A DNA stretch of 64,000 nucleotides from positions 62,001 through 126,000 of the forward strand of contig NZ_FQXC01000005.1 of the NCBI RefSeq assembly GCF_900129875.1, read 5' to 3'. The notes under the pieces were generated by a model, which saw only the letters and a list, made by a program, of their open reading frames with translations, was not told the origin of the DNA and searched no databases. A program made the translations under genes and the position numbers. Positions 53,630 to 63,553 of the stretch are shown here, in pieces. Every line of letters begins with the position of its first letter. Positions within the stretch are counted from its first letter, which is position 1. The stretch comes from Marivita hallyeonensis (GTDB taxonomy: Bacteria; Pseudomonadota; Alphaproteobacteria; Rhodobacterales; Rhodobacteraceae).

Positions 53630-54511
53630 ATGGTTGACAGCTACCAGCATACATCTGCGGACGCGCAACCTTTGGCGCCTGCCGAGGTGCCGTATGACAA
53701 GCGCAAGCTCAGCTACGCCAATACGTTCACCAACCCCTGGAAAGCCAACACCATTCGGACGCTCGAATGGATGACGGGCAAGATCCCTCTGCTGCGGTTG
53801 GTGCGCCGGTTCGAGCGGATGGGACCAGCCGAGGGACAGGCGTTCTGGGGGCAGGCGCTTGATTTGATGAAGATCGCCCTGGAAACCCCGCCGGAACAGA
53901 TTGCGCGCATTCCCAAAGAAGGACCGGTGATCGTCGTGGCCAATCATCCGCATGGATTGGTGGACGGCATGATCCTTGCCGAACTGATTGGCAAGGTACG
54001 AACCGACTACAAGATCCTTACGAGATCTCTGTTGACCGGTGTGACCGAAGTCGAAGAGTTCATGATCCCGGTGCCGTTCCCCCACGAAGAGGACGCCCGC
54101 GAACAAAGCCTTGAGATGCGCAGTCGGGCGATGGCCCATCTGAAGCAGGGTGGCGTGATCGCGCTGTTCCCTTCGGGTGTCGTTGCCTCAAGCGACACAA
54201 TGTTCGGTCCCGCGATCGAGCGGACGTGGAACCCGTTCACTGCCAATCTGATCCAAAGATCCAAAGCGACAGTGGTGCCGCTTTTCTTTCCGGGTCAGAA
54301 TTCCCGCGCGTATCAGATCGCCAATCGCATCTCGCCGACCGTGCGTCAGGGGCTGCTGATCCACGAAGTCATCCACGCTTGCGGCAAACCGCAAAAGCCG
54401 GTCGTCGGAGAGCCGATCAGCCCAGACATGATCGAAAGCTTTAGCGGCCGTGGCCGCGACTTCGTAGCAGCGCTGCGCGAGATCACGATGGGATTGGGCG
54501 ACACGGCCTAG
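53630..54511 (+). CDS. Lysophospholipid/1-acylglycerol-3-phosphate acyltransferase family protein
   Basis: The 293-residue protein carries the PlsC-type blocks VVANHPHGLVDGM (the NHPxGxxDG form of the acyltransferase motif), LTRSLLTGVTEVEEFMIPVPF, LFPSGVVASSD and TVVPLFFPGQNSRAYQIANRI. It is likely an inner-membrane acyltransferase for phospholipid or ornithine-lipid synthesis. Its stop codon overlaps, in the sequence CTAG, the stop of the convergent 3-hydroxybutyryl-CoA dehydrogenase gene. Confidence 0.85.
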   Translation: MVDSYQHTSADAQPLAPAEVPYDKRKLSYANTFTNPWKANTIRTLEWMTGKIPLLRLVRRFERMGPAEGQAFWGQALDLMKIALETPPEQIARIPKEGPVIVVANHPHGLVDGMILAELIGKVRTDYKILTRSLLTGVTEVEEFMIPVPFPHEEDAREQSLEMRSRAMAHLKQGGVIALFPSGVVASSDTMFGPAIERTWNPFTANLIQRSKATVVPLFFPGQNSRAYQIANRISPTVRQGLLIHEVIHACGKPQKPVVGEPISPDMIESFSGRGRDFVAALREITMGLGDTA

Positions 54512-55383
54512 CGCGTCGGAACGGGCGTTTCCCCACGATAGTCATAGAACCCACGCTGCGTCTTTCGACCCAGCCAACCGGCTTCGACATATTTGGTCAA
54601 AAGCGGGCAGGGGCGGTACTTTGTGTCGGCCAGCCCATCGTGCAGCACGTTCATGATCGCGAGGCAGGTGTCCAGACCAATGAAATCGGCAAGCTCCAGC
54701 GGGCCCATGGGGTGGTTCGCACCAAGCTTCATCGACTGATCGATGGAGTTCACATTTCCGACGCCTTCGTAAAGCGTGTAGACTGCCTCGTTGATCATCG
54801 GCATCAGGATGCGGTTCACGATGAAGGCGGGAAAGTCTTCGGCGGACGCGGCCGTTTTACCGAGCTTTTGCACGACGCCAAGGCAGGTCTCATAGGTGTC
54901 CTTGTCGGTCGCGATGCCACGGATCAGCTCTACCAGTTGCATCACCGGGACGGGGTTCATGAAATGAAAGCCCATGAATTTTTCGGGGCGATCCGTCCGG
55001 CTGGCCAGTCGTGTGATCGAGATCGACGATGTGTTCGACGTAAGGATCGTCTCCGCACCAAGGTGGGGTAGAAGCCCGTCGAAGATTTTCTGCTTGATCG
55101 ACTCGTCTTCGGTGGCGGCTTCGATGACCAGATCGGTTTGCGCGACCTGGGGCAAATCCTGCGTGGCGACGATGCGGGCCATGGCCTGGTCCCGGTCGGC
55201 TGCCGAGATCTTCTCGCGGCTGACCTGGCGGTCCATGTTGCCCTGAATCAGCTCCATGGCCTTCTTCAGCGCGTCTTCATTGATGTCATTCAGAACAACG
55301 TCATAGCCTGCCAAGGCCATCACATGCGCGATGCCATTGCCCATCTGTCCGGCACCGATAACACCGATTGAATTGACCGCCAT
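54508..55383 (-). CDS. 3-Hydroxybutyryl-CoA dehydrogenase
   Basis: This 291-residue protein has the NAD motif IGVIGAGQMGNGIAHVMALAGYDVVLNDIN and the HAD signatures AATEDESIKQKIF, SNTSSISITRLAS, GFHFMNPVPVMQLVELI and DFPAFIVNRILMPMINEAVYTL. It interconverts acetoacetyl-CoA and 3-hydroxybutyryl-CoA, and so can feed crotonyl-CoA to Ccr. The ATG at 55383 (GGAG eight bases upstream) gives MAVNSIGVIG; a longer start is not family-like. Confidence 0.94.
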   Translation of the reverse strand: MAVNSIGVIGAGQMGNGIAHVMALAGYDVVLNDINEDALKKAMELIQGNMDRQVSREKISAADRDQAMARIVATQDLPQVAQTDLVIEAATEDESIKQKIFDGLLPHLGAETILTSNTSSISITRLASRTDRPEKFMGFHFMNPVPVMQLVELIRGIATDKDTYETCLGVVQKLGKTAASAEDFPAFIVNRILMPMINEAVYTLYEGVGNVNSIDQSMKLGANHPMGPLELADFIGLDTCLAIMNVLHDGLADTKYRPCPLLTKYVEAGWLGRKTQRGFYDYRGETPVPTR

Positions 55384-55531
55384 CAGAAAGCTCCGTCCGT
55401 TTCGCGCAACAATGGCGTGTGGGTCAGGGGGCTGCAAGGCGGATCGGCCGGTTGCGTCGAAATTTAGCTTTAGCCGTTTGAGAACCGAATCGGAGCATCT
55501 TGATCAACGGGATTATTCGAGGGGTGAAACC

Positions 55532-56347
55532 ATGACGGTTTCTTTGGCGCCGGATCGTGGCGTTGATTATGCGCCGTGCCGATACAACGGATCGCGGCTT
55601 TGGTTTCGGGGACCGCGACAATCGTTGCGAACTCCGTATGTGGCCTGCCTTGGCGGGTCTGAGGTTTATGGCCGGTATCTTGCGGCGCCTTTCACGGCGG
55701 AGTTGGGTGACCGTATCAATCGCACGGTGGTGAACCTTGGTGTCGAACATGCGGGGCTGGACGCGTTTGTGAACGATCCCGGTTGCATGACCACGGCGGC
55801 CTCTGCCGCTGTCACACTTGTCCAACTGACCGGCGCGCATAACACGTCCAACCGCTACTATGCCGTGCATCCCCGTCGAAACGATCGGTTTTTAAGGGCG
55901 TCGGGCGCATTGAAAGCGCTTTACCCGGAAATGGACTTCACCGAGGTGCATTTCACACGGCATTTGCTGGAACGGCTGAATGGCATCTGTCCAGATCGGT
56001 TCGCGGACATCGCTCAAGAAATCCGGCAGGCATGGCAGGCCCGGATGCGGTATCTCATCAGCCAGATGAACGGAAAAGTCGTCCTGTTCTGGTTCGCGCC
56101 GACATCCTTGACGGAGACATCGGGTGAGTACCTGGCAGACTGCGTCGTGTCGGAAGCGGTGATCGCTCCGCTCAGTCCATTGGTGGCGCGGTTGGTCGAA
56201 ATCGTGCCGGAGAACTGGCAGGCCGGTCGCACGGAGATGCACATCCCGAAGGTGGAGGAAGTGCGGGCGGCTGAATTGCCTGGTCCAGTGGCCCACCGAC
56301 AGGCGGCAACAGCCCTGTCAGATATCGTCGCGCCTATGCTCGCATGA
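55532..56347 (+). CDS. DUF6473 family protein
   Basis: The 271-residue protein starts VDYAPCRYNGSRLWFRGPRQSL and contains VACLGGSEVYGRYLAAPFTAELGD and NLGVEHAGLDAFVND, the typical features of this Rhodobacteraceae-rich family; no catalytic role is known. The GSEVYG stretch resembles a loop of SGNH hydrolases, which makes a hydrolase fold possible. It lies divergently from the 3-hydroxybutyryl-CoA dehydrogenase gene, 148 bases away, and convergently with etfA. The ATG at 55532 is chosen by family start and GAGGGGTG upstream. Confidence 0.8.
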   Translation: MTVSLAPDRGVDYAPCRYNGSRLWFRGPRQSLRTPYVACLGGSEVYGRYLAAPFTAELGDRINRTVVNLGVEHAGLDAFVNDPGCMTTAASAAVTLVQLTGAHNTSNRYYAVHPRRNDRFLRASGALKALYPEMDFTEVHFTRHLLERLNGICPDRFADIAQEIRQAWQARMRYLISQMNGKVVLFWFAPTSLTETSGEYLADCVVSEAVIAPLSPLVARLVEIVPENWQAGRTEMHIPKVEEVRAAELPGPVAHRQAATALSDIVAPMLA

Positions 56348-56380
56348 AAAAACGGCGCACTTGTTACAAGCGCGCCGTTC
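56345..56380 (-). terminator. Terminator of the etfB-etfA operon
   Basis: AACGGCGCACTTG at 56351-56363 and CAAGCGCGCCGTT at 56367-56379 pair over 13 positions (one G-U when read on the minus strand) around TTA. The A-run at 56347-56352 becomes the T-run on the minus strand. Confidence 0.85.
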
Positions 56381-56402
56381 AAACAGGTCTTGAGGAAGGT
56401 TG

Positions 56403-57332
56403 TTAGCCAAGCTTTTCCGTCAATTCCGGTACGGCCTCGAACAAGTCGGCAACAAGCCCGTAGTCGGCCACCTGGAAGATCGGGGCCTCTTCGTCTTTGT
56501 TGATCGCGACGATGATCTTGCTGTCCTTCATACCGGCAAGGTGCTGGATCGCGCCCGAAATGCCGACAGCGATATAGAGATCCGGGGCAACGACTTTGCC
56601 CGTCTGTCCGACCTGCCAGTCGTTCGGTGCGAAACCCGAGTCGACCGCCGCACGGGACGCGCCGACCGCTGCGCCAAGGGTGTCGGCGAGCTTTTCGATC
56701 ATCGCGAAATCGTCTTCCGATCCGACGCCGCGGCCACCGGACACAACGATGCCTGCTGATGTGAGTTCGGGGCGATCGCTTTCGGCGACCTTGTCCTCGA
56801 CCCATTCGCTGAGGCCGGGGTTGTCGCCGGCTGCGATGGCTTCGACGGCAGCAGAGCCGCCTGTCGGCGCGGCATCGAAGGTCGAAGTCCGGAAGGAGAT
56901 CACCTTGGTCGGGTCAGAGGATTTCACCGTCTGGATCGCGTTACCCGCGTAGATCGGACGTTCGAACGTGTCGGCGTCGACGACGGCGGTTACGTCAGTC
57001 AGAACCATCACATCGAGAAGCGCGGCAACGCGCGGCAGGATGTTTTTGGCGTCCGTCGTCGCTGGGGCGACGATGTGCGAATAGTCGCCCGCGAGCGAGG
57101 CGATCAGCGCTGCGACCGGTTCGGCGAGACGGTGACCGTAGAGGTCATCTTCCGCGACGAGCACCTTGGAGACGCCGTCAATCGTGGCAGCCTCGTCGGC
57201 GGCCGCCTTGGCGGATGCACCTGCGGCCAGAACGGTTACGTCACCCAACGACTTCGCCGCTGTCACAGTCTTGGCGGTTGCGTCCATTGCAAGCGCGCCA
57301 TCGGAAATCTCGGCAATCAGAAGTACAGCCAT
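56403..57332 (-). CDS. etfA: Electron transfer flavoprotein alpha subunit
   Basis: The 309-residue protein has the ETF-alpha FAD-binding motifs [38 protein letters not shown] and [19 protein letters not shown] followed by [16 protein letters not shown]. It carries electrons from acyl-CoA and dimethylglycine-type dehydrogenases to ETF-quinone oxidoreductase. Its ATG abuts the etfB stop (TAAATG), so subunits are co-translated. Mcd and the dehydrogenase at 42171 are possible electron donors in this window. Confidence 0.97.
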   Translation of the reverse strand: MAVLLIAEISDGALAMDATAKTVTAAKSLGDVTVLAAGASAKAAADEAATIDGVSKVLVAEDDLYGHRLAEPVAALIASLAGDYSHIVAPATTDAKNILPRVAALLDVMVLTDVTAVVDADTFERPIYAGNAIQTVKSSDPTKVISFRTSTFDAAPTGGSAAVEAIAAGDNPGLSEWVEDKVAESDRPELTSAGIVVSGGRGVGSEDDFAMIEKLADTLGAAVGASRAAVDSGFAPNDWQVGQTGKVVAPDLYIAVGISGAIQHLAGMKDSKIIVAINKDEEAPIFQVADYGLVADLFEAVPELTEKLG

Positions 57333-58091
57333 TTACACAGCCCCCGCTTCTTTGAGTTTCTCAACCAATTCGTCGACAGAGCCGACCTTGATACCTGCGG
57401 CCCGTTCTTCCGGCTCGGACGTCTTCACGATCTCGAGCCGCGGCGTTACGTCAACGCCGTAGTCGGCAGCCGTCTTTTCATCCAGCGGCTTCTTCTTGGC
57501 CTTCATGATGTTCGGCAACGATGCGTAGCGCGGTTCGTTCAGGCGGAGGTCGGTGGAGATGATGGTCGGCATCTTGACCTTCACGGTCTGCAAACCGCCG
57601 TCAACCTCACGGGTCACCACGGCGTGGTCCCCGTCGATATCGACCTTGTTGGCATACATCGCCTGCGACCAGCCCAGAAGCGCGGACAGCATTTGCCCCG
57701 TCGCACCAAGGTCATTGTCGATCGCCTGCTTGCCGCAGAGCACGAGGCCAGGCTCTTCTTCCTTGATGATCGCGGCGAGAATTTTCGCCACGGCCAGCGG
57801 TTCGATGTCAGTGTGCACATCGTCGGCGGCCACAACGAGGATCGCCCGGTCTGCGCCCATCGCCAATGCGGTGCGCAGCGTTTCCTGGCTTTGTTTCACG
57901 CCAATGCTGACTGCGATGATCTCATCCGCCTTACCCGCTTCCTTGAGACGGATGGCCTCTTCGACAGCAATCTCATCGAAGGGGTTCATCGACATTTTCA
58001 CGTTGGCGAGATCGACACCGGAGCCGTCCGCTTTGACGCGGACTTTGACGTTGTAGTCGATCACGCGTTTGACAGGCACCAAGACCTTCAT
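57333..58091 (-). CDS. etfB: Electron transfer flavoprotein beta subunit
   Basis: This 252-residue protein begins [20 protein letters not shown] and shows [47 protein letters not shown] and [29 protein letters not shown]-like recognition loop residues (here [16 protein letters not shown]). It binds AMP and docks on partner dehydrogenases. The ATG at 58091 is chosen; upstream in-frame residues are unlike the family. A 20-bp dyad lies at 58113-58132. Confidence 0.97.
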   Translation of the reverse strand: MKVLVPVKRVIDYNVKVRVKADGSGVDLANVKMSMNPFDEIAVEEAIRLKEAGKADEIIAVSIGVKQSQETLRTALAMGADRAILVVAADDVHTDIEPLAVAKILAAIIKEEEPGLVLCGKQAIDNDLGATGQMLSALLGWSQAMYANKVDIDGDHAVVTREVDGGLQTVKVKMPTIISTDLRLNEPRYASLPNIMKAKKKPLDEKTAADYGVDVTPRLEIVKTSEPEERAAGIKVGSVDELVEKLKEAGAV

Positions 58092-58112
58092 AATCGCGTT
58101 CCTCTCGTTGGT

Positions 58113-58132
58113 ATCGCAGCAAACTCTGCGAT
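58113..58132. promoter_or_regulatory. Inverted repeat upstream of etfB
   Basis: ATCGCAG at 58113-58119 and CTGCGAT at 58126-58132 are perfect complements around CAAACT, about 22-41 bases upstream of the etfB start. CTGCGATTCTG (58126-58136) occurs identically upstream of ccr (25132-25142). A shared regulator is conceivable. Confidence 0.4.
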
Positions 58133-58263
58133 TCTGGCATTCCGTTCCGGGCAAGGGATACCCAACACTGGGCAGGGGAAACAGGGCAAAATCGTCACGT
58201 TAGCGCCATCGGACGTCGCGTTTTTCAGGAACTCCGGATTGTTACGTTGCGTGCCGAACGTCG

Positions 58264-59379
58264 TCAGTCGCAAATCGACTGCAGCGCGCGCCATTCCGCC
58301 GCGGTGAGTACTGGGACGGATTGAAATCCGTTGGGCGTTGCATCCACGGCTGCCTGTATCCGGTCCCCCAAGGCCGGGTGGCTGAGGAAGTGGGCGACAA
58401 AGGGGTTGGCATCGCCACCCAATTCGCGGAAGCGTTCGAACATGGTGGCAAGCGCCGATGGCGCAATCTGCGCATCCCGCAAAACCTGATGGGCAAAGAC
58501 GTCTGCCTGTGCTTCGGCGTCCTGGCTGTAATTAGCTTCGATCAGCCGCTCGGCCAGGAGAAGCACTGCTGCACCCCCCGCGAAATCGCCGAACAGCAAA
58601 CCAAGGACACCGAGCGATCCTGCGGAGCGCAAGGCATGGCGCGTGGGGTCGCGGCTGACGACATGGCCGATTTCGTGGGCAAAGACTGCCGCCACTTCCT
58701 CTGGCGTTTGCGCGTTGTCGATGAGGCCGCGGAAAAACACGACGTAATTGCCCGGTAGCGCAAAGGCATTGATCATGTCGTGGTCCAGAACGGCCACTGT
58801 CAGCCCGTGTTCTTCGGGCAGGGCATCCTGCAAGCGCGTTTCCATTTTCTCAAGCGCTGCCAGACCGGCCCGGTTTTCACAGACCGGAACGGGGTTCAGA
58901 CCGGTCTGATCTAACGCGCTGCGGATCTGATTGAAGGTCACCTCTCCCAAGGCGCGTTCACCTTCGGGAGGAATGAAACGGGCCAATTGGTTGGCCATTG
59001 CGGGTACCAGAACGAAGATGATCAGCGCCACTGAGGCCACTGCGGCGAACGCCCATCCCACAAGGGGGCCGCGATTTGTGACCTTCGGACGTTTCGTCCG
59101 ATTTGGCAGACGAGGTTCAAGGGCGCGATCCGGCAGGATGAGACGTTGCACAGGGTCCGTTGCCAGTTGGATCACCATCTGGTCACCCCCGGCCTGATCC
59201 AGCACCTCGCGAATTTCGGACAGCGGCCATCGAAAATCAGCGCCGGCATGTGCAACGAGTGCGTGCGCCTCTTCATCGACCGTGACCGATACGGGCACGG
59301 GATGCGCGCTGGTGCCGTCGAAATACGTGGCGCTTGTCGAGAATGTTTCGGGCGTACGGCCGATGCGAAGCGTGGTCAT
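58264..59379 (-). CDS. M48 family metalloprotease
   Basis: The 371-residue protein has a membrane helix (GWAFAAVASVALIIFVLVPAMA) near residue 110 and a zinc-protease domain with VFAHEIGHVVSRDP (HExxH) and a downstream EAQAD motif (NYSQDAEAQADVFA) supplying the third ligand. It resembles BepA/HtpX-type peptidases of envelope quality control. The ATG at 59379 overlaps the stop of the DUF898 gene as ATGA and is preferred over longer forms. Confidence 0.9.
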   Translation of the reverse strand: MTTLRIGRTPETFSTSATYFDGTSAHPVPVSVTVDEEAHALVAHAGADFRWPLSEIREVLDQAGGDQMVIQLATDPVQRLILPDRALEPRLPNRTKRPKVTNRGPLVGWAFAAVASVALIIFVLVPAMANQLARFIPPEGERALGEVTFNQIRSALDQTGLNPVPVCENRAGLAALEKMETRLQDALPEEHGLTVAVLDHDMINAFALPGNYVVFFRGLIDNAQTPEEVAAVFAHEIGHVVSRDPTRHALRSAGSLGVLGLLFGDFAGGAAVLLLAERLIEANYSQDAEAQADVFAHQVLRDAQIAPSALATMFERFRELGGDANPFVAHFLSHPALGDRIQAAVDATPNGFQSVPVLTAAEWRALQSICD

Positions 59380-60551
59380 AGCGAGGCTCCCACGTCCAGC
59401 GCATCCGCAAACCCTTCGGCCTCTGCGAATTCGTCCCGTGGGCGTTGCCGGATATTTGCTACCCCATCCTGCGGCGAGAGCGTCAGGGTTGAGAAGTAAT
59501 GCCGCACGACCGGTAGCGTGACAAACACGTTGGTAAGAGCCGACCACAGCAGGAAAATCGTGAAGTAGATCACCACGCTCGCGCCGATGATCATGTATCG
59601 GCCTGCACCGGCAATCGGTGCCACGATATCTTCCATACCCACCTCAGCCAGCACATCCGCAGATTGGATCGTGAGCAGGAGCAACCCAAGGATCACCAAG
59701 GGAAGGAACACGGCAGCAGCGGCCAGAAGCGTGCCGAGCACATAGATCATTGTGACGCGGAACGGGCTTGGCGAGAGCGCAAGGGAAACGCCATTGACGG
59801 TTTTCGCATTGGTCAAAAGACGCAGCGTGACAACCCGATAATGAACAAAGCCGTATAAGGCGATCATTGCGGCAATAACCCAGAGGCCGGCTGCCACCTC
59901 TGGTTCTCCGAAGTTGAAACTTGCGGTTCCGAGTGCGCCGATCACAGCGGCGATGACGAGCGGAATGATCGCCGGGTAGAGCATCTGCCAACGGCCACCC
60001 TGGTTCATGCGGGCCGATCCGAAGAAAGTGCGGTCGGTCTTGTACTTTTCGAGCCAGAACGTCATGCGAGGCCAGAGGATACCGAGGGTCAAAATCGTCA
60101 GCGCCCAGTGCCAAAGCGCGCGTCCCGCATATCCCCAGGCGCCGGGTTCAAGCCCGAACCGCAGGCCGCGCCAGCGCGTGCGCGCAAGAATGTATCGCCG
60201 TGCGCGGTATTGAGCGAAGAACCAGAGTGGAATAACGCCGACCAAGCTCGCTGTGTAGGCGGCGAAGTTGTCCTGAAACAGCGAGAAGCTCAGGAACATG
60301 AGGATCAGATTGACGATGCCGATGTAGAACGCCAGCACGACTACCGCGAAAAGGAAGCCAAGCAGTTTTTCAACCGGATCGCCGACGTATTCGAGAGGGT
60401 GCCCGCCAGGCCGGATGGCAGACCAGTACCAGCGGCGCAGGCGGGTTTTCATCCAGAAACGATAGAACCCGAGAGTCAGAACCGTCAGCAGACCCGTTTT
60501 TAACGCCAGCCAGAACAGCGCGCCGCGACTGCCGGCAAGCTCGGTGGTCAA
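59376..60551 (-). CDS. DUF898 (YjgN-like) membrane protein
   Basis: This multi-pass protein (about 391 residues from the TTG at 60551) has repeated YjgN-type segments LWLALKTGLLTVLTLGFYRFWMKTRLRRWYWSA and TRWRGLRFGLEPGAWGYAGRALWHWALTILTLGILWPRM, plus some ten hydrophobic helices. The start is uncertain: a GTG/ATG-type longer form beginning with the ATG at 60710 would overlap parC by 155 bases, and its extra residues look like an out-of-frame reading of the parC end. It sits between parC and the M48 protease gene. E. coli YjgN has no known function. Confidence 0.75.
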   Translation of the reverse strand: MTTELAGSRGALFWLALKTGLLTVLTLGFYRFWMKTRLRRWYWSAIRPGGHPLEYVGDPVEKLLGFLFAVVVLAFYIGIVNLILMFLSFSLFQDNFAAYTASLVGVIPLWFFAQYRARRYILARTRWRGLRFGLEPGAWGYAGRALWHWALTILTLGILWPRMTFWLEKYKTDRTFFGSARMNQGGRWQMLYPAIIPLVIAAVIGALGTASFNFGEPEVAAGLWVIAAMIALYGFVHYRVVTLRLLTNAKTVNGVSLALSPSPFRVTMIYVLGTLLAAAAVFLPLVILGLLLLTIQSADVLAEVGMEDIVAPIAGAGRYMIIGASVVIYFTIFLLWSALTNVFVTLPVVRHYFSTLTLSPQDGVANIRQRPRDEFAEAEGFADALDVGASL

Positions 60552-60555
60552 ACGA

Positions 60556-62865
60556 TCAGGTGAAGGTGTTGTCTCTTGGGAAGCCGCGCGGGGCCATACG
60601 TCCGGCGCTGGCCCGCTTTCCGGTCCACTCGGCCAGTTCGGTCTCTGTTCGGGTGCGTCCTGCTGGGTCGCGCCAGGAGAGGCCTTCTGCCAGGGTGAAG
60701 GTGGTTGCATCCGAGAGGCCCCCGTCCTTGTATTTCTGCAGACGCACGCCTTTCCCGCGTCCCATCTCAGGTAGTTCGTCCAGTGCGAAGATCAGCACTT
60801 TTCGGTTTTCGCCGACCACCGCCACACTATCACCGGCGACGGGTTTGCACACCTTGGCGCGTGTATCGCCCTTGACGTTCAATACCTGTTTGCCCGCGCG
60901 CGTCTGTGCGACGACCTCGTTTTCAGGCACGACGAACCCGTCACCCGCGCTGGAGGCGACCAGCAGTTTGCGCTCCGGATCGTGGATGAACAAGTCCACT
61001 ATGGCGGCTTCGTTCGGCAGGTCGACCATCAAACGCACGGGTTCGCCCATGCCACGCCCGCCCGGCAGGTTGGCGGCACTGAGCGTGTAGAACCGTCCGT
61101 TCGAACCGAACATCAGCAGGCGATCCGTCGTTTCGGCGTGGAAAATGAATCGCGGGCCGTCGCCGTCCTTGAACTTCAACTCTCGCGTGAGGTCGATATG
61201 GCCGGTCATCGCGCGAATCCAGCCCATTTGAGAGCAGACAACCGTGATCGGTTCCCGTTCGATCATGGCTTCCAGAGGCACATCTTCGATTTCGTCGGCC
61301 TCTTCGATCAGCGTCCGGCGCGCACCACCTTCGTAACTTTTGCCAAAGGTCTTTTTGACCTCTTTCAGCTGATCCGAGATAGCCTCCCACTGCAGGTCGC
61401 CGCTTTCGAGAAGGTCCTCCAGCCCGGCGCGCTCCTCCATCAGGCGGTCGCGTTCGGACACAAGCTCCATCTCTTCGAGCTTGCGAAGGGACCGGAGACG
61501 CATGTTCAGGATCGCTTCGGTCTGGACTTCGGTCAGGCCGAATTCTCCGTCGCTTGCCGGAGGCGAGACATAATCCGCCTCGTCGCGCGCGCGGGGATGG
61601 TCCTTACCCCAGTCTTCGCGCATCAGGGCCGCTTTGGGGTCTTCGTCATAGCGGATGATGTCGATCACGCGGTCGAGGTTCAGGAAGGCGACGATCAGCC
61701 CTTCCAGCACTTCGAGCCGGTGGTCGATCTTGTCCATCCGGTGCTGGCTGCGCCGGATCAGCACCTCGCGCCGGAAATCTAGGAAGGCGCGCAGCACCTC
61801 CTTCATCGAACAGACCTTGGGTGTCAGCCCGTCGATCAGCACGTTCATGTTGAGACTGAAGCGCACTTCCAGATCGGAATTGCGGAACAGCATGCCCATG
61901 AGCAAGTCGGGATCCACATTCTTGGAGCGCGGCTCCAGCACCATGCGAATATCGTCGGCGCTCTCGTCGCGAATGTCGGCGAGGATCGGCACCTTCTTGG
62001 TCTGGATTAATTCGGCGAGCCGTTCGACCAATTTGGATTTCTGCACCTGATAGGGGATTTCGGTCACGACAATCTGCCATTGACCGCGGCCCAGATCCTC
62101 GATCTCCCACTTCGCCCGCACGCGCATCGACCCGCGTCCGGTTCGGTAAGCCTGAGCAATCGTTTCTCGCGATTCGACGATGACACCGCCGGTCGGGAAG
62201 TCCGGTCCGGGCACGTAGTTAAGCAGCGTGTCGTCGCGGGCGTCGGGTACCTTGATGAGATGAAGACAGGCGTCGATGAGTTCGGCGATGTTGTGCGGTG
62301 GAATGTTGGTGGCCATGCCGACTGCGATGCCGGACGAGCCGTTGGCCAGAAGATTGGGGAATTGTGCGGGCAGGACGACCGGTTCCTGCAGCGTGCCATC
62401 GTAATTGTCGCGAAAATCGACGGCGTTTTCGTTCAGGCCATCAAGCAGGGCTTCTGCCACAGAGGTCAGCCGCGCTTCGGTGTAGCGGGCCGCGGCCGGG
62501 TTGTCGCCGTCGATGTTGCCGAAATTGCCCTGTCCATCCACGAGCGGGTAGCGAACGTTAAAGTCCTGTGCGAGACGCGCCATCGCATCGTAGATCGCGG
62601 CGTCGCCATGCGGATGGTAGTTGCCCATCACGTCACCGGAGATCTTGGCCGATTTTCGGAAGCCACCGGTGGAACTCAGACGCAACTCGCGCATTGCATA
62701 AAGGATACGACGATGTACCGGTTTCAACCCGTCACGCGCATCGGGCAAAGCGCGGTGCATGATCGTCGACAACGCATAGGTCAGATATCTCTCGCCGATG
62801 GCACGGCGTAGCGGTTCTGCCACATCTTTGGGCGTCATCTTGGGGTCGTCGACATCATCGGCCAT
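60556..62865 (-). CDS. parC: DNA topoisomerase IV subunit A
   Basis: The 769-residue protein has the type IIA topoisomerase breakage domain: [60 protein letters not shown], and the catalytic tyrosine in [10 protein letters not shown], plus [18 protein letters not shown]. The beta-propeller C-terminal domain lacks the GyrA box (QRRGGKG), and the length fits ParC, not GyrA. It decatenates daughter chromosomes with ParE. The ATG at 62865 gives [10 protein letters not shown]; residues upstream are not family-like. Confidence 0.94.
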   Translation of the reverse strand: MADDVDDPKMTPKDVAEPLRRAIGERYLTYALSTIMHRALPDARDGLKPVHRRILYAMRELRLSSTGGFRKSAKISGDVMGNYHPHGDAAIYDAMARLAQDFNVRYPLVDGQGNFGNIDGDNPAAARYTEARLTSVAEALLDGLNENAVDFRDNYDGTLQEPVVLPAQFPNLLANGSSGIAVGMATNIPPHNIAELIDACLHLIKVPDARDDTLLNYVPGPDFPTGGVIVESRETIAQAYRTGRGSMRVRAKWEIEDLGRGQWQIVVTEIPYQVQKSKLVERLAELIQTKKVPILADIRDESADDIRMVLEPRSKNVDPDLLMGMLFRNSDLEVRFSLNMNVLIDGLTPKVCSMKEVLRAFLDFRREVLIRRSQHRMDKIDHRLEVLEGLIVAFLNLDRVIDIIRYDEDPKAALMREDWGKDHPRARDEADYVSPPASDGEFGLTEVQTEAILNMRLRSLRKLEEMELVSERDRLMEERAGLEDLLESGDLQWEAISDQLKEVKKTFGKSYEGGARRTLIEEADEIEDVPLEAMIEREPITVVCSQMGWIRAMTGHIDLTRELKFKDGDGPRFIFHAETTDRLLMFGSNGRFYTLSAANLPGGRGMGEPVRLMVDLPNEAAIVDLFIHDPERKLLVASSAGDGFVVPENEVVAQTRAGKQVLNVKGDTRAKVCKPVAGDSVAVVGENRKVLIFALDELPEMGRGKGVRLQKYKDGGLSDATTFTLAEGLSWRDPAGRTRTETELAEWTGKRASAGRMAPRGFPRDNTFT

Positions 62866-63003
62866 AGATGATGTGATACGCGGCCCCTGAAAGGCCGTAA
62901 AGCAATTGCGGGAAAAATTTTCGCCTTTCCCCGTCGGCGCGTCCAAAGAATCGCGTTAATGTAAGTAAATGCTGCTCGGGCGAGGGGCGGTTGGGGGATA
63001 GGA

Positions 63004-63552
63004 ATGAACAAGTATATCGTGATCGCGTTCGCATTCATGGGCGTGTGGTTTTATGAAGCCTCCGGCGGCGCGGATTTCGAACCCGGCGAAAACACACTTG
63101 TCGTGTTTGCCGAGCCCAAACCAATTCCTTCCAGAGCTGAACCGCGTGCCGAAGTCGTGGCCCGCGCCGACACCTCCGCTACTCTCCTGACCGACGTCGT
63201 CGAAGCGCGCGGGACTGTTGAAATCGAGCAGCCAGCCGCGACCGAAGGTTTGGCTATCGCACGGATGGAGGCGTCGGAGCCGGTCACAGTCGCCGATGAA
63301 CCAGATCAAGTCGCCGCAATCGAACCGATCGCACCGGCACCAGAGCCGGTCCGCGATATTCGCTTTGTCGATGCGGACCGCGTGAATATGCGTAGCGGAC
63401 CGGGGACAGATTTCGATGTCGTCGGCAAGCTGTTGCGCGACGACATGATCGAAATCCTGGATGATGCCGGGACAGGATGGTTGCGCCTGCGCGTCACGGC
63501 GACAGGTGAAGAAGGCTGGATGGCTGACTGGCTGGTGACGGCCGCAAACTGA
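63004..63552 (+). CDS. SH3 domain-containing secreted protein
   Basis: The 182-residue protein has an N-terminal hydrophobic segment (KYIVIAFAFMGVWFY), a low-complexity Pro/Ala/Glu-rich linker, and a C-terminal bacterial SH3 domain (DADRVNMRSGPGTDFDVVGKLLRDDMIEILDDAGTGWLRLRV, EEGWMADWLV). The domain is known to bind peptidoglycan or other cell-wall parts in secreted proteins. It is transcribed away from parC and is followed by an SDR gene whose start lies two bases after its stop. Confidence 0.85.
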   Translation: MNKYIVIAFAFMGVWFYEASGGADFEPGENTLVVFAEPKPIPSRAEPRAEVVARADTSATLLTDVVEARGTVEIEQPAATEGLAIARMEASEPVTVADEPDQVAAIEPIAPAPEPVRDIRFVDADRVNMRSGPGTDFDVVGKLLRDDMIEILDDAGTGWLRLRVTATGEEGWMADWLVTAAN

Positions 63553-63553
63553 C

